The notes beneath the pieces are model-generated. The model was not told the DNA's origin, ran no database searches, and saw only the letters and a list, made by a program, of their open reading frames with translations. The translations under genes were made by a program, and so were the position numbers. This document shows positions 10,193-21,468 of a stretch of 64,000 nt of DNA, in pieces. The DNA is from an uncultured Rhodospirillaceae bacterium (GTDB lineage Bacteria > Pseudomonadota > Alphaproteobacteria > Rhodospirillales > Magnetospirillaceae). Numbering within the stretch: position 1 is the first letter of the stretch; every line of letters starts with the position of its first letter. The stretch lies in the NCBI GenBank assembly GCA_903941105.1, contig CAJANL010000235.1, forward strand, positions 1 to 64,000, written 5' to 3'.

Positions 10193-10594
10193 ATGCCGAG
10201 AGACGGAGGAAAGGGCGGCGGCGGCGGCAGCGAGCGCCGTAACGTGCTGGGCGGGCCGTTGGCCGAATGCTCCACCGCGCCGATGACCGGGTTCTTCCGC
10301 AACGGCTGCTGCGACACCGCCGCCCAGGATCTCGGCAGTCACACCGTGTGCGTGGTGGTGACGGCGGAGTTCCTGGCCTATTCGAGGAGTTGCGGCAACG
10401 ACCTGTCGACCCCGCTGCCCGAGGCCGGCTTCGAAGGGCTGCGGCCGGGCGACCGCTGGTGCCTGTGCGCGCCGCGCTGGCAACAGGCACTCGCCCATGG
10501 TCACGCCCCCAAGGTGGTGCTGCGCGCCACCCACCACGCAGCGCTGGAATACTGCTCCCTGGCCGAGCTGCGGCGGCATGCGGTGGAGGAATAG
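10193..10594 (+). CDS. DUF2237-like protein
   Basis: RNVLGGPLAECSTAPMTGFFRNGCCDTAAQDLGSHTVCVVVTAEFLAYSRSCGNDLSTP. Confidence 0.75.
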   Translation: MPRDGGKGGGGGSERRNVLGGPLAECSTAPMTGFFRNGCCDTAAQDLGSHTVCVVVTAEFLAYSRSCGNDLSTPLPEAGFEGLRPGDRWCLCAPRWQQALAHGHAPKVVLRATHHAALEYCSLAELRRHAVEE

Positions 10595-10775
10595 CGGCGG
10601 CCGTCGCCCCTTCCGCCCGACCCGGGCTTCATCCGGGAAATAGACGCTGATCCGTTTGCCGGGATGCAGCGTCTTGCCGAACGTGGCCGAAATCCAGATC
10701 GCCAGGGATTCTCGTGTCCAGGTGCAGACCCCGTCCACCCTGGGGCTTCGGACCCTTGAAGATGGCGCCGGCCCA
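10595..10775 (-). pseudogene. IS630-family transposase remnant
   Basis: DGVCTWTRESLAIWISATFGKTLHP followed directly by GKRISVYFPDEARVGRKG (catalytic-DE block); FKGPKPQ in an adjacent frame. Confidence 0.65.
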
Positions 10776-10836
10776 GGGGCCTTGACGACCGCGCCCTCAA
10801 TGGGCGCCGGATACCCGCTTCAGGGATCAGAAGCTG

Positions 10837-11784
<948 letters not shown>

Positions 11785-11959
11785 CGGACTGCGCCCTCGT
11801 CGAATTGATAGACCTTCATAGACCGGACGCAGGCAATTCTCAAGCAAGCAGCAGCTTCAGGTCAGGGTCATCGCATTTGTGCGGCAGCCAGTCCAGGCTA
11901 ACGGGGCGGCAGGATGAGGGACGAGAGCAAGTTCGGGTTCCATCCCGCCGCCCTTTTTG

Positions 11960-12211
11960 GGCGTTCTTGATGGAGCGCTTGCCCCGAACCGAACCCAAGG
12001 ACCGCCGCCACACTGATACCCGCCACTACATCTCGTCTGCGCCCACTGGGGGCTCGACGTCGTCCTCGCCGACGATCAGGCCTGCCTGCGAACCGGTCAT
12101 GGCGCCATGAACATGGCCGTCGTCAAACGCTTCGTCATCAAGCTCAAGCGCAAGGCTGCCGGATGGGACCTCCGCTACCTTCAGTCCATTGTCGGCCTAT
12201 CGGCGCGGTAA
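11960..12211 (+). pseudogene. ISAs1-family transposase C-terminal remnant
   Basis: TDTRHYISSAP then, in another frame, HWGLDVVLADDQACLRTGHGAMNMAVVKRFVIKLKRKAAGWDLRYLQSIVGLSAR-stop. Confidence 0.75.
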
Positions 12212-12468
12212 CCCGAATCCGGAGCCCCGGCGGTCCAACGGGTTGACCGGCTGCCCATCCGTCATAGGCCATGAGCCTGATTCCGCCACCGGGATCGAGC
12301 GGGCATACTCGCGCTCATGGACCCCCCAATGCCGCCGCCCCCACGGCGGCTAGTTCCGAGACGAGGCCCGACCCCCCCAATCCCCCCTGGGTCGACTCTC
12401 GGACAGCAAGCGGGCCGCCCCGGGAAACCGTGGCGGCCCTACTTGCCTGGTTCATCGCGCTCCAAGGC

Positions 12469-15400
12469 CTATTCCGCCGCCATCGCGCGTCCCACCGGGT
12501 GCTCCAGGCGGGCCAGCATCTCCCTGGGCACCACCTGCCAGAAGCGGGGCAGCTCGCGGCCCCAGTCTGCCAGCAGCACGCTGGTGAAGGCCGATTGGGT
12601 CTCGGCGACATGCTCGGCCAGCAAGGCCTTCAGCGCGGCTTCCCAATGGGCGGTCTCGACCCGCTGGACATGCACCGATTCGGGATTGATCCGCATGGCG
12701 AAACTGTCGTCGGCGTCGTAGACGAAGGCCATGCCGCCAGTCATACCGGCGGCGAAATTGGCTCCCACCGCCCCCAGGATCACCACGGTGCCGCCGGTCA
12801 TGTACTCGCATCCGTTGGAGCCGCAGCCCTCGATCACCGCCACTGCGCCCGAGTTGCGCACCGCGAAGCGCTCGCCGGCCTGGCCCGAGGCGAACAGGCG
12901 GCCGGCGGTGGCGCCATACAGCACCGTGTTGCCGATGATGGTGTTCTCGTGGCTGCGCAGCGGGCTGGCCACCGGCGGCCGCACCACGATGGTGCCGCCG
13001 CTCAAGCCCTTGCCGACATAGTCGTTGGCGTCGCCGAACACTTCGAGCTTGAGGCCCTGCACCGCGAAGGCGCCGAGGCTCTGACCCGCCGAGCCGCGCA
13101 GCCGCACGGTGATCTGGCCCGGCTGCAACCCGAACATGCCGTATTTGCGGGTAATCTTATGGGAAAGCTTGGTGCCGATGGCGCGCTCGACGTTGCGGAC
13201 GTTGTAGGCCAGCTGCATCTTCTCGCCCTCGGCCAGGGCGGGCCGCGCGTCCTCGATCATGCGGGCGTCGAGGGTCTCGGGCACCTCGTTGCGTTCCTCC
13301 TGGGTGCAGTAGAGGGCATGTCCGCCGGAATCCGCCTGGGCCAGCAGCGGGTTGAGGTCGAGGTCGTCGAGATGGGGCGCGCCGCGGCTGACCTGCTTCA
13401 ACAGGTCGGTGCGGCCGATGATCTCGGTGAGGCTGCGCACCCCCAGCCCGGCCAGGATCTCGCGCACCTCCTCGGCGATGAAGGTGAACAGGTTGACGAC
13501 CTTTTCGGGGGAGCCCGAGAACTTGGCGCGCAGGGCAGGGTCCTGGGTGCAGACACCCACCGGGCAGGTGTTGGAATGGCACTGCCGCACCATGATGCAG
13601 CCCATGGCGATGAGGGACGTGGTGCCGATGCCGAATTCCTCGGCCCCCAGCATGGCGGCGATGACGATGTCGCGGCCGGTCTTGAGGCCGCCATCGGTGC
13701 GCAAGCGTACCCGGTGGCGCAGACGGTTGAGGGTCAGCACCTGATGCGCCTCGGACAGGCCCAGCTCCCAGGGCAGGCCGGCGAACTTGATGGAGGTCTG
13801 GGGCGACGCGCCGGTGCCGCCGACATTGCCCGAGATCAGGATGGTGTCGGCCTTGGCCTTGGCGACGCCGGCGGTGACGGTGCCGATCCCTGACCGGCTG
13901 ACCAGCTTGACCGTGACGCGGGCCTCGGGGTTGATCTGCTTCAGGTCGTAGATCAGCTGTGCCAGGTCCTCGATGGAATAGATGTCGTGGTGCGGCGGCG
14001 GGCTGATCAGCATGACGCCGGGGGTCGAATGCCGGAGCTTGGCGATCTCGGTGGTCACCTTGAAGCCGGGCAACTGGCCGCCCTCGCCGGGCTTGGCACC
14101 CTGGGCCACCTTGATCTCGATCTCGCGGCACATGTTGAGGTATTCGGCGGTGACGCCGAAGCGGCCCGAGGCGATCTGCTTGACCGCCGAATTGGCGTTG
14201 TCGCCGTTGGGGCGCGGCCGGTAGCGCTCGGGGTCCTCGCCGCCCTCGCCCGAGACGCTCTTGGCGCCGATGCGGTTCATGGCGATGTTGAGCGTGCCGT
14301 GCGCCTCGGCCGACAGGGCACCCAGGCTCATGCCGGGGGTGAGGAACCGCTTCCTGATCTCGGTGATGGATTCCACCTCGTCGACGCTGATGGGCTGCCC
14401 CGAGGCGCGGAAGTCCAGCAGGTCGCGGATGGTGATGGGCGGCAGCCGGCGGATGCCATCGGAATAGGTCTTGTAGGTGGCGTAGGAATCGGTGGCCACC
14501 GCCGTTTGCAGCAGATGGATCAGGGTGCCGTCGAAGGAGTGCGTTTCGCCCGACTTGCGCCAGCGGTAGAAGCCGCCCACCGGCAGCACCGGTGGTTCGG
14601 CGCCATAGCCCAGGCCGTGCTGCTCGATGGCGGTCTTCTGGATGCCCACCAGCCCGATGCCGGAGATGCGGCTGGTCATGCCGGGGAAGAATTCGGCCAC
14701 CAGGGTGCGCGAAAGCCCGATCGCCTCGAAATTGCAGCCGCCGCGATACGAGCTGATCACCGAGATGCCCATCTTGGACATGATCTTCAGCAGGCCCTGG
14801 TCGATGGCCTTCTTGTAGTGGCGCATGCATTCGGGCAGCGACAGGCCGCCCAACAGGCCGCGGCGCTGGCGCTCGGCGATGGCTTCCTGGGCGAGATAGG
14901 CGTTGACGGTGGTGGCGCCGACGCCGATCAGCACCGCGAAATAATGCACATCCAGCGCCTCGCCGGAGCGAACATTGAGACTGGTGAAGGTGCGCAGCCG
15001 CTCGCGCACCAGATGCGAGTGCACGCCGCCCGCCGCCAGGATCATCGGGATGGCGGCGCGGCCCGGGCCCACCGCCTTGTCCGACAGCACCATGTGGGTG
15101 CAGCCCGAGCGAACGGCGTCCTCGGCCTCCTTGCGCACCCGGTTGAGGGCCTCCTTCAGCGCGTGCTCGCCGGCCTGGGGGTCGAAGCTGCAATCGATCT
15201 CGGCGCAGGTGTCGCCCATATAGGCGCGCATGGCCTCGAATTCGGCATTGGACAGCACCGGGCTTTCCAATTGCAGCAGGTCGCACTGGCTCTCGTCCTC
15301 GTCGAGGATGTTGCCGAGATTGCCCAGGCGGGTCCGCAGGCTCATCACCCGGCTTTCGCGCAAGCTGTCGATGGGCGGGTTGGTGACCTGGCTGAAGTTC

Positions 15401-16977
15401 TGGCGGAAGAAGTGGTGCAGGCCACGATAGTGCTCGGACAGCACCGCCAGCGGCGTGTCGTCGCCCATGCTGCCGATGGCCTCCTTGGCCTCCTCGACCA
15501 TGGGCTGCAGGATCAGTTCCATGTCCTCCATGGTCAGGCCATAGGCGAGCTGGCGACGCTTCAGTTCCTCGGCCGACAACTCCACCGGCTCGGTAGCGCT
15601 GGCCTTGAGCAGGCTGTCCAACTCGGTGATGCGCTTGGTCCACAGGGGATAGGGCTTGCGGGCGGCCAGGGTGTCCTTGATCTCACCGTCACGGTAGAAG
15701 CGGCCCTGTTCCAGGTCGACGGCGATAGTCTGGCCGGGACCGACGCGGCCCTTCTCGACCACGTCAGCGTCGGCGACCCGCACCATGCCGGTCTCGGAGC
15801 CGACGATCAGCAGTCCGTCGCTGGTGACGGTGAAGCGAAGCGGGCGCAGCCCGTTGCGGTCGAGCCCCGCCACCACCCAGCGGCCGTCGGTGGCGCAGAT
15901 GGCGGCCGGGCCGTCCCACGGCTCGATCACCGCGTTGCAGTAGCTGTAGAAGTTGCGGTGGCTGTCGGGCATCAGGGCGTTCTGGCCGCCGCTTTCCGGA
16001 ATCAGCATCTGCTTGACCAGCGGCGCCGGGCGCCCCGCGCGCACCATGACCTCGAACACGTTGTCGAGCGCCGCCGAATCCGAGCCGCCGGCCTGGACGA
16101 TGGGCTTGATGTCCTCGATCAGTTCGCCGAATACCGCATGGCCCATGCGCGGCTCGTGCGCCTTCATCCAGTTGATATTGCCGGGAAGGGTGTTGATCTC
16201 GCCGTTGTGCGCCAGCATGCGGAACGGCTGCGCCAGCCGCCAGGTGGGGAAGGTGTTGGTGGAATAGCGCTGGTGATAGATGGCGAAACGCGACACGAAG
16301 CGTTCGTCGAGCAGGTCGGGGTAGAAGCTGGTCAGCTGTTCGGCCAGGAACATGCCCTTGTAGATCACCGAGCGGCAACTGAGTGTGCAGATGTAGAAGT
16401 CGGTGACATGCTCGGCCAGCACCCGCTTTTCGATGCGGCGGCGGATGATGTAGAGGTCGGCCTCGAAGCGCTCCTCGGGGGTGTTCTTCGAATTGGCCAC
16501 CATGATCTGCTCGATCTCGGGCCGGGTCGCATTGGCCTTCTCACCGATGACGCCCACATTCACCGGCACCTGCCGCCAGCCATAGATGGTGTAGCCGAAA
16601 TTGAGGATCTCGGTCTCGACGATGCAGCGACAGCGCTCCTGTGCCCCCAAATCGGTCTTGGGCAGGAACACCATGCCGATGGCCAGCCGTCCCGGCACCG
16701 GCTCGTGGCCCTGGTGGCGGACGTGGTCCTTGAAGAAGTCCTGCGGAATCTCGACGTGGATGCCGGCGCCGTCGCCGGTCTTGCCGTCGGCATCGACGGC
16801 GCCGCGATGGAACAGCACCTTCAGGGCCTCGATCCCCGCCACCACCACGTCGCGCCGGGCGCGGCCGTCGAGAGAAGCCACCAGCCCGACGCCGCAGGCA
16901 TCATGCCCGGACAAATCGACCCCGGCCGCGTCCAGGATGGCGGCGTTGGCACGGTAGTGGGCGACGTAGTCGGACAT
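12469..16977 (-). CDS. gltB: Glutamate synthase (NADPH) large subunit
   Basis: About 1500 aa; CGVGLVASLDGRARRDVV amidotransferase start, GEGGEDPERYRPR, GGLKTGRDIVIAAMLGAEEFG. Confidence 0.97.
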   Translation of the reverse strand: MSDYVAHYRANAAILDAAGVDLSGHDACGVGLVASLDGRARRDVVVAGIEALKVLFHRGAVDADGKTGDGAGIHVEIPQDFFKDHVRHQGHEPVPGRLAIGMVFLPKTDLGAQERCRCIVETEILNFGYTIYGWRQVPVNVGVIGEKANATRPEIEQIMVANSKNTPEERFEADLYIIRRRIEKRVLAEHVTDFYICTLSCRSVIYKGMFLAEQLTSFYPDLLDERFVSRFAIYHQRYSTNTFPTWRLAQPFRMLAHNGEINTLPGNINWMKAHEPRMGHAVFGELIEDIKPIVQAGGSDSAALDNVFEVMVRAGRPAPLVKQMLIPESGGQNALMPDSHRNFYSYCNAVIEPWDGPAAICATDGRWVVAGLDRNGLRPLRFTVTSDGLLIVGSETGMVRVADADVVEKGRVGPGQTIAVDLEQGRFYRDGEIKDTLAARKPYPLWTKRITELDSLLKASATEPVELSAEELKRRQLAYGLTMEDMELILQPMVEEAKEAIGSMGDDTPLAVLSEHYRGLHHFFRQNFSQVTNPPIDSLRESRVMSLRTRLGNLGNILDEDESQCDLLQLESPVLSNAEFEAMRAYMGDTCAEIDCSFDPQAGEHALKEALNRVRKEAEDAVRSGCTHMVLSDKAVGPGRAAIPMILAAGGVHSHLVRERLRTFTSLNVRSGEALDVHYFAVLIGVGATTVNAYLAQEAIAERQRRGLLGGLSLPECMRHYKKAIDQGLLKIMSKMGISVISSYRGGCNFEAIGLSRTLVAEFFPGMTSRISGIGLVGIQKTAIEQHGLGYGAEPPVLPVGGFYRWRKSGETHSFDGTLIHLLQTAVATDSYATYKTYSDGIRRLPPITIRDLLDFRASGQPISVDEVESITEIRKRFLTPGMSLGALSAEAHGTLNIAMNRIGAKSVSGEGGEDPERYRPRPNGDNANSAVKQIASGRFGVTAEYLNMCREIEIKVAQGAKPGEGGQLPGFKVTTEIAKLRHSTPGVMLISPPPHHDIYSIEDLAQLIYDLKQINPEARVTVKLVSRSGIGTVTAGVAKAKADTILISGNVGGTGASPQTSIKFAGLPWELGLSEAHQVLTLNRLRHRVRLRTDGGLKTGRDIVIAAMLGAEEFGIGTTSLIAMGCIMVRQCHSNTCPVGVCTQDPALRAKFSGSPEKVVNLFTFIAEEVREILAGLGVRSLTEIIGRTDLLKQVSRGAPHLDDLDLNPLLAQADSGGHALYCTQEERNEVPETLDARMIEDARPALAEGEKMQLAYNVRNVERAIGTKLSHKITRKYGMFGLQPGQITVRLRGSAGQSLGAFAVQGLKLEVFGDANDYVGKGLSGGTIVVRPPVASPLRSHENTIIGNTVLYGATAGRLFASGQAGERFAVRNSGAVAVIEGCGSNGCEYMTGGTVVILGAVGANFAAGMTGGMAFVYDADDSFAMRINPESVHVQRVETAHWEAALKALLAEHVAETQSAFTSVLLADWGRELPRFWQVVPREMLARLEHPVGRAMAAE

Positions 16978-17010
16978 GGCGCAAGCCTTTGTGGTCAACG
17001 GTTGGTTTTC

Positions 17011-17098
17011 AGACACAGATGAACACAGATAGACACAGATAGAATTTCACATTCCAATCATCTGTGTTCATCTGTGTTCATCTGTGTTCATCTGTGTC
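17011..17098. repeat. Decamer tandem repeats (GAACACAGAT/AGACACAGAT) arranged as a long inverted repeat
   Basis: Three decamers at 17011-17040; complementary ATCTGTGTTC units at about 17059-17098. Confidence 0.9.
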
Positions 17099-17107
17099 TC
17101 ATAACTC

Positions 17108-18523
17108 TTATTCAGCCGCCCGCGCGGCCTTCTCTTGTACCCAGGCCTGCATGGCCGCCGCGGCGTCGCGGCCGTCCTTGATGGCCCAGACCACCAGCGA
17201 GGCGCCGCGGACGATGTCGCCGGCGGCGAAAACGCCCGGCAGCGAGGTCATCTGGTTCCCGTCCACCGTGAGCGTGCCCCAGCGGCTGACCGCCAGCGCG
17301 GGCTCGCCGAACAGGGCCGGTACGTCCTCGGGGTCGAAGCCAAGCGCGGTGATCACCAGATCGGCCGGCAGGGTGAAGGCCGATCCGGCGATGGGCACCG
17401 GCGTCTGGCGGCCCGAGGCATCGGCCTGGCCGAGATGCATCCGCTGGGCGCGCACGCCCATCACCTTGTCGGCACCGAGCACCGCCTCGGGGGCGGCCAT
17501 CCAGACGAACTCGACGCCCTCCTCCTCGGCATGGGCCACCTCGCGCTGGCTGCCCGGCATGTTGGCGCGGTCGCGGCGGTAGAGGCATTTCACCGAGGCG
17601 GCGCCCTGGCGGATGGCGGTGCGGACGCAGTCCATGGCGGTGTCGCCGCCGCCGATCACCACCACGTCCTTGCCGCGGGCGTCGAAGCCCGTCACCGTAT
17701 CGCCCAGGTCGCGACGGTTGGAGGCGATGAGGTAGTCCAGCGCCGCCGCCACGCCGGGCAGCGTCGCTCCCGGCAGCTCCAGCGGGCGCGGCTTGTAGAC
17801 ACCGGTGGCGATCAGCACCGCATCGTGGCGGTGGCGCAGTTCGGCGAAAGAGATGGTGCGGCCGATCTCGACCCCGGTCTCCAGCCGGACGCCGGCCTCG
17901 GCCAGCAGGCGGGTGCGGCGTTCCACCACGGCCTTGTCGAGCTTGAAGCCGGGAATGCCATAGATCAGCAGGCCGCCCATGCGGTCATGGCGATCATAGA
18001 CGGTGACGGCGTAGCCCTGCCGGCGCAAGGCCTCGGCCGCCGCCAGCCCACCGGGGCCGCCGCCGACGATACCCACCGAACCGCCGTTCTCGGCGTGCGG
18101 CAGCGGCGGCTTGACCCAGCCGTTGAGGAAGGCCTGCTCGGTGATGTGCTTCTCCACCGCGCCGATGGTCACCGCGCCGTGTTGGGATTGTTCCAGGACG
18201 CAGGAGCCTTCGCACAGGCGATCCTGCGGGCAGATGCGGCCGCAGATCTCGGGGAAGCTGTTGGTGGCCGACGAGACGCCATAGGCTTCCTCCAGCCGCC
18301 CGGCCGCCGCCAGCATCAGCCAGTCGGGGACGTTGTTGGAGAGCGGGCAGCCGATCTGGCAATAGGGGATGCCGCACTGCTCGCAACGCGAGGCCTGCTC
18401 GCCGGCCCGCTCCAGAGCGAAGGGGTGGTAGATCTCGGCGAAGTCGCCGCGGCGCTCGGCGGCACCGCGCTTGTCGGGCATGCGCGGATGAAGATGGGTG
18501 AACTGCAGCATCTTGCGCGTCAT
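17108..18523 (-). CDS. gltD: Glutamate synthase small subunit
   Basis: CEQCGIPYCQIGCPLSNNVPDW, VGIVGGGPGGLAAAEALRRQGYAVTVYDRHDRMGGLLIYGIPGFKLDK. Confidence 0.96.
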   Translation of the reverse strand: MTRKMLQFTHLHPRMPDKRGAAERRGDFAEIYHPFALERAGEQASRCEQCGIPYCQIGCPLSNNVPDWLMLAAAGRLEEAYGVSSATNSFPEICGRICPQDRLCEGSCVLEQSQHGAVTIGAVEKHITEQAFLNGWVKPPLPHAENGGSVGIVGGGPGGLAAAEALRRQGYAVTVYDRHDRMGGLLIYGIPGFKLDKAVVERRTRLLAEAGVRLETGVEIGRTISFAELRHRHDAVLIATGVYKPRPLELPGATLPGVAAALDYLIASNRRDLGDTVTGFDARGKDVVVIGGGDTAMDCVRTAIRQGAASVKCLYRRDRANMPGSQREVAHAEEEGVEFVWMAAPEAVLGADKVMGVRAQRMHLGQADASGRQTPVPIAGSAFTLPADLVITALGFDPEDVPALFGEPALAVSRWGTLTVDGNQMTSLPGVFAAGDIVRGASLVVWAIKDGRDAAAAMQAWVQEKAARAAE

Positions 18524-18781
18524 CGCCGAATCGCCTCGGAGTCGAAAGGGGTGGTCACTATACGGCAGGCCCGCTGGCGAAAACCAGTGGTTTTCACTTA
18601 ATGGGTCAGTATTGCATACCATCATGTGGGGCGAATTCGCCTGCCATGGCACTCAATCGCCATCGTCCGCTTCGCCGATTGAGAATTAGTACCGATTTGC
18701 GACAATCCCAATGACACTTCCGATAGGGCATCGGTCGCTGTATATAGGGGCCTATCCCAACAGCCAGGGTGGGCGGGCGCC

Positions 18782-19579
18782 TTGACGATCCTCGACATGG
18801 TGGTGTTGTCCCTGATCCAGGGCCTCGGCGAAGTCTTGCCGGTCAGTGCCTCGGGACATCTGATGGCGCTGCCGGCACTGGCCGGCAGTCCGGAAGGCCG
18901 CGCCGCCATCACGGTAGCGGCCAATCTCGGCGTCGTGGCGGCGCTGATGCTGTATTTCTGGCGCGACATGGCGGCCATGAGCATGGGGCTGTGGAAGCTG
19001 GGCAAGGGGCGCCCCGACGCCGGCACCCGCCTGTTCATGCATGTGGCGGTGGGCTCGGCCCCGGCGTTGCTGGTGGGATGGCTCTATGTTTCCTACGGCG
19101 GCGGCCTCGGCAGTCCGACCACGGCGGTGGCGGCCATGCTGGTGTTCGGCCTGTTCCTGCTGGTGGCCGACCAGCTCGGCATGACGGTGAGCCGGGTCGA
19201 GCACATTTCCTGGGCGGCGGCATTCGGCATCGGTGTGCTGCAGGCGGCGGCGCTGATCCCCGGCGTGTCGCGGACCGGCATCACCATCACCGCGGCACGG
19301 CTGATGGGTTATGAGCGCCGGGCGGCGGCGCGCTTCTCGCTGCTGCTGGCCATCCCGGCCTTCGCCGCCCATGCCGTCTGGACTTTCCGCGGGTTGACGC
19401 GGAATACCGAGCTGATCCTGTCGCTCGATCTTGTCTACGCCGCCGCGACGGCGGGTGTGGCGGCATTGCTGGCGGTGGCGGCGATGATGGCCTGGGTGTC
19501 GCACCGCAGCTTCGCCCCCTTCGCCCTCTGGCGGGTGCTGTTCGGCGGTGCCATGCTGCTGCTGCTGTGGTGGAAGTAG
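18782..19579 (+). CDS. uppP: Undecaprenyl-diphosphate phosphatase (TTG start)
   Basis: LSLIQGLGEVLPVSASGHLMALP and IPGVSRTGITITAARLMG. Confidence 0.92.
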   Translation: MTILDMVVLSLIQGLGEVLPVSASGHLMALPALAGSPEGRAAITVAANLGVVAALMLYFWRDMAAMSMGLWKLGKGRPDAGTRLFMHVAVGSAPALLVGWLYVSYGGGLGSPTTAVAAMLVFGLFLLVADQLGMTVSRVEHISWAAAFGIGVLQAAALIPGVSRTGITITAARLMGYERRAAARFSLLLAIPAFAAHAVWTFRGLTRNTELILSLDLVYAAATAGVAALLAVAAMMAWVSHRSFAPFALWRVLFGGAMLLLLWWK

Positions 19580-19580
19580 T

Positions 19581-19604
19581 CCCTTCCCCGCAGGCGGGGA
19601 AGGG
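19581..19604. terminator. GC-rich perfect palindrome between convergent genes, candidate bidirectional terminator
   Basis: CCCTTCCCCGC-ag-GCGGGGAAGGG immediately after the uppP stop. Confidence 0.6.
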
Positions 19605-19610
19605 AGGCGC

Positions 19611-20621
19611 TCAGCCCCGTTGCGCCACGGCGTAAGGCACCGGATCGCGATAACGGGCCAGGTAGGTGGGCAGGATGGCCTCGGCGGCGGTGGGAACGAT
19701 GCCCATGTCGGCCAGGCCCGGCTTGCCGCCGCGCACCACGTTGTCCACCCTCAGCAGCTTGACCTGATCGGGGGTCAGCGGCGGATTGGGCAGGTATTTC
19801 AGGACGGCGGCCTGGATGCGGGCGACGAAGAACGGCAGCGGCACCAGCAGGCGCTTGCGGCCGGTCTCGGCCACCACCAGCTCCATGATCTCCTTCAGGG
19901 AATAGCGGCGCGGGCCGCCCAGCTCATAGACCTTGCCGGCCAGCTTGGGTGTCTCGGCGCTGCGGAGGATGGCCTCGGCCACGTCACCGACATAGACCGG
20001 CTGGAAGGTGCAGCCGCCCGAGCCGAAGAGGTTGACCGTCGGCAGCCCGTTGTCCTGCATCTCGGGCTTGAAACCGTCGGCGGTGTAGACCGGCAGCACC
20101 GGCGACAGGCGCGCCAGCGCGGCGAAGCGGTTGAAGAAGTTGTCCTCGGGGCCGAACACCACGCTGGGGCGGATGATGGTGGCGCCGGGGAAGGCCTGCG
20201 TTACCGCCTCCTCGCCGGCCGCCTTGGTCCGGGCATAGGCCGATTCCGAGGCCTTGTCGGCGCCCAGCGCCGAGACGTGCACATACCGCGCGACGCCGGC
20301 CGCCTTGGCGGCGGCGGCGACATGGGCGGCGCCGTCCACATGCACCGCCTCGAAGCTGCTGCGGCCGCGCTCGTAGAGGATGCCCACCAGATTGATCACC
20401 ACCTGCGCCCCCGACACCGCGGCGGCCACCGCCGTCGGGTCGTTGATGTCGGCGCGCACCGGATTGACCTGGCCGACATCGCCCATGGGCTTGAGGAATT
20501 CGGCCGCGATGGGGTCGCGCACCGCGGCGCGGACCACCCACCCCTTGGCGGCAAAGCGGCGCACCACATGCCGACCGATGAACCCCGACGCCCCGAACAC
20601 CGTCACCAACCGCCGCGTCAT
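19611..20621 (-). CDS. NAD(P)-binding protein, complex I NDUFA9-like family
   Basis: LVTVFGASGFIGRHVVRRFAAKGWVVRAAVRDP, YARTKAAGEEAV, PSVVFGPEDNFFNRFA. Confidence 0.87.
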   Translation of the reverse strand: MTRRLVTVFGASGFIGRHVVRRFAAKGWVVRAAVRDPIAAEFLKPMGDVGQVNPVRADINDPTAVAAAVSGAQVVINLVGILYERGRSSFEAVHVDGAAHVAAAAKAAGVARYVHVSALGADKASESAYARTKAAGEEAVTQAFPGATIIRPSVVFGPEDNFFNRFAALARLSPVLPVYTADGFKPEMQDNGLPTVNLFGSGGCTFQPVYVGDVAEAILRSAETPKLAGKVYELGGPRRYSLKEIMELVVAETGRKRLLVPLPFFVARIQAAVLKYLPNPPLTPDQVKLLRVDNVVRGGKPGLADMGIVPTAAEAILPTYLARYRDPVPYAVAQRG

Positions 20622-20793
20622 AACGAAGCCTCCACTGGCACAAGCACTTGCGGCTGAAAGCTAGACGGTTCCTCATGGGAACGCAACCACCGCAGGGCAA
20701 TTGCATCGAGTGCCGGCCCGGGCCGTGGTGCACTTTAACGCTCCGCTAACCGGATTCGTGCTTGGACATGGGAAAGCCTCGGGGAGAACCGTC

Positions 20794-21468
20794 ATGGCAA
20801 GGATCGCCGCCTTCGTATTTGCCCTTGCCGTGATGCTGTCGGCCGGCGGCGCCAGGGCCGAGACCGGTGTCGACGAGGCGCGCACGGTGATGCGGGCCTC
20901 TTCCACCATCGAGCGGCTGCGCGTCGACCCTAATCTGGGGCCGCGCCTGGCCAGCCTCCTTGCCCGGGCCCGTGCCGTGCTGATCGTGCCCGACCTGGTC
21001 AAGGGCGGCTTTCTGATCGGCGCCGAGTATGGCACCGGGGTGCTGCTGGCCCGCGACGGCAACGGACGCTGGAGCGGCCCCGCCTTCTACTCGGTGGCCT
21101 CGGGCAGCATCGGCCTGCAGGCCGGCCTCCAGGACGCCGAGACCGTGTTCATCATCATGAGCGAGGGCGGCCTGTCGGCGGTGATGAACAACCGTATGAA
21201 GCTGGGTGCCAGCGCCGGGGTGGCGGTGGCCACCGTGGGCGCCGGAGCCCAGGCCGCCACCACCACCAATACCGGTGCCGACATCTACGCTTTCGCCAAG
21301 GCGGTGGGATTCTACGGCGGTGCCACCCTCGACGGCGCCGGCATCCTGCCGCGTCATTCGTGGAACGCCAATTATTACGGCGGTGCCCCCCTCCCCGAGG
21401 CCATCGTGCTGAAGGGCGAGGTCGATAACCCCCAGGCCGACCGCCTGCGCGACATCCTGTCGAGATGA
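20794..21468 (+). CDS. Exported SYLF/Ysc84-like lipid-binding protein
   Basis: Signal peptide; [47 protein letters not shown]. Confidence 0.85.
   Translation: MARIAAFVFALAVMLSAGGARAETGVDEARTVMRASSTIERLRVDPNLGPRLASLLARARAVLIVPDLVKGGFLIGAEYGTGVLLARDGNGRWSGPAFYSVASGSIGLQAGLQDAETVFIIMSEGGLSAVMNNRMKLGASAGVAVATVGAGAQAATTTNTGADIYAFAKAVGFYGGATLDGAGILPRHSWNANYYGGAPLPEAIVLKGEVDNPQADRLRDILSR

Noticed and set aside
13987-17022. 1011-aa plus-strand ORF
   Set aside because: Antisense to gltB; high-GC mirror ORF with His/Gln/Gly/Ala-biased composition and no recognisable motif
17011-17098. Possible CRISPR-like array
   Set aside because: Units are contiguous decamers in inverted orientation with no spacers and no cas genes nearby
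18652-18683. 8-bp inverted repeat CTCAATCG...CGATTGAG upstream of uppP
   Set aside because: Short arms with 16-nt loop; no supporting context
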